Source: Akkermansiaceae bacterium (lineage in GTDB: Bacteria; Verrucomicrobiota; Verrucomicrobiia; Verrucomicrobiales; Akkermansiaceae). Taken from it: a stretch of DNA of 64,000 nucleotides. Each line of letters opens with the position of its first letter. Positions within the stretch are counted from its first letter, which is position 1. A program made the position numbers and the translations under genes. The stretch covers positions 1-64,000 of the forward strand of contig SUVK01000003.1 of assembly GCA_015062055.1 (NCBI GenBank), read 5' to 3'. Positions 63,322 through 64,000 of the stretch are shown here, in pieces. The notes below the pieces were generated by a model. That model saw nothing but the letters and a program-made list of their open reading frames with translations, did no database searches and had not been told where the DNA came from.

Positions 63322-63996
63322 ATGAAAAAGACAATTACATTACTGTTAGCCACGGCCGGTTTTGCCGCTGCTGCAACGGATCCCTTGGAAATCACCTGGA
63401 CCGATAACGAAGCCACGCTCTCCGAGTCGCTCGACGCTATCTCCGTGGTGTTTACGTTAGATTTTGAATCCTTGGGTACAAACAGACCTCTTAATGAAGA
63501 AGTTTACACAACGATATTCTCTTGGAGTGGTACTACTGAAGAAGGGAGTGAAAACGGTGATGTAAAACACTACTTTTTAGATGATACTTACTTTGGTGAT
63601 TACTACAATGAATTGCAATTCTCTGCTCCCGGTAACTCAAAGTTCAGTAGAGATAAAGTTGAGGGGTATGTAAAAGCTATCATTGGCTATACATACAGTG
63701 TAAATGAGACGGCCTGCCGTTACCTGACATTGATTGATGCCAATGGTAATCCAATCGATAAGGGTATTGTTTCAGGTACGAGGACGCGTGACTCCCTTTC
63801 CATAACCGTGTTGTCAAAACACGCTGCTGTTGGCAACATTGAGGTGTATGGTTCCGTTCTTTCTGCTGACGAAATGGCCGCAGCTATGACCAATCTTGCA
63901 AATCCGGCACCGACTCCCTCCGTGCCCGAGCCGACGACCGCTACGCTGAGCCTGTTGGCTTTGGCTGGTCTTGCAGCACGCCGCCGCCGCCGCTAA
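63322..63996 (+). CDS. PEP-CTERM secreted protein, paralogue B
   Basis: 224 aa, same plan as its divergent partner: signal peptide MKKTITLLLATAGFAAAA, EITWTDNEATLSESLDAISVVFTLDFESL, IIGYTYSVNETACRYLTLIDANG, KHAAVGNIEVYGSVLSADEM, and a tail VPEPTTATLSLLALAGLAARRRRR. The strand pattern suggests a LamG-like fold. The central 60 residues are the most diverged part between the paralogues, so they may bind different targets. Complete in the window, stop included. Confidence 0.87.
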   Translation: MKKTITLLLATAGFAAAATDPLEITWTDNEATLSESLDAISVVFTLDFESLGTNRPLNEEVYTTIFSWSGTTEEGSENGDVKHYFLDDTYFGDYYNELQFSAPGNSKFSRDKVEGYVKAIIGYTYSVNETACRYLTLIDANGNPIDKGIVSGTRTRDSLSITVLSKHAAVGNIEVYGSVLSADEMAAAMTNLANPAPTPSVPEPTTATLSLLALAGLAARRRRR

Positions 63997-64000
63997 AGCA

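Overview
The window looks like part of the chromosome of an Akkermansiaceae-type member of Verrucomicrobiota. The best clue is four secreted proteins that end in the same sorting tail (PEPTTATLSLLALAGLA(A/V)RRRR(R/K)), the PEP-CTERM form typical of Akkermansia. Housekeeping genes with ordinary Gram-negative architecture agree with this. No tRNA, rRNA, CRISPR array, prophage or intact insertion sequence was seen.

Layout. 1-2.2 kb: a minus-strand metal-efflux-like operon (Cys/His-rich small protein, TolC-like outer-membrane lipoprotein, and the start of a secreted protein carrying six His-rich repeats that runs off the window). 2.3-8.4 kb: a uracil-DNA-glycosylase-like protein without Fe-S cysteines, DedA, an ankyrin protein, MetY, prfB with its programmed frameshift, and trmD. 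8.7-12.6 kb: two PEP-CTERM proteins, one a 1010-aa GH16 glucanase. 12.6-13.3 kb: a gene-free, hairpin-rich stretch. 13.3-15.7 kb: a RelE-like orphan, an ABC-2 permease, MarC and a Sel1 protein. 15.8-21.1 kb: gyrB-gyrA, read from a promoter with an unusual alternating CG/TA spacer.

21.2-37.0 kb is the most interesting part. Nine co-directional, closely packed genes encode a tubulin/FtsZ-like GTPase (1018 aa), a membrane-anchored binding-protein/OmpA-like fusion, four paralogous MotA/ExbB/ZorA-like proton-channel subunits with long tails, two paralogous MotB/ZorB-like subunits with a conserved membrane Asp, and two similarly built membrane proteins that bracket the operon. I read this as an undescribed ion-driven envelope machine coupled to a cytoskeletal GTPase. 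It has no helicase or nuclease like those of Zorya.

37-47.5 kb: pnp with a structured leader, a pair of membrane-anchored coiled-coil proteins with a shared C-terminal beta domain, nth, panD, secG with a repetitive tail, and a minus-strand ankyrin/VWA/FHA operon. 47.5-64 kb: a lipoprotein, a YhaM-like HD phosphohydrolase, a LysE exporter, sdhCAB, a glycosyltransferase, a LolA-like protein, two N-acetylmuramoyl-L-alanine amidases (one missing its catalytic Glu), a flavin-reductase-like protein, a 40-aa lipoprotein overlapping acnA, acnA itself, and two divergent PEP-CTERM paralogues with an inverted-duplicated promoter region.

A window-wide pattern is that many near-consensus -35/-10 promoters end only 6-10 nt before the start codon. 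This implies leaderless or nearly leaderless mRNAs (prfB, gyrB, secG, dedA, the HD protein and others), and these promoters were used to choose starts where the ORF track was too long. Function calls come from reading motifs by eye; no database search was possible.
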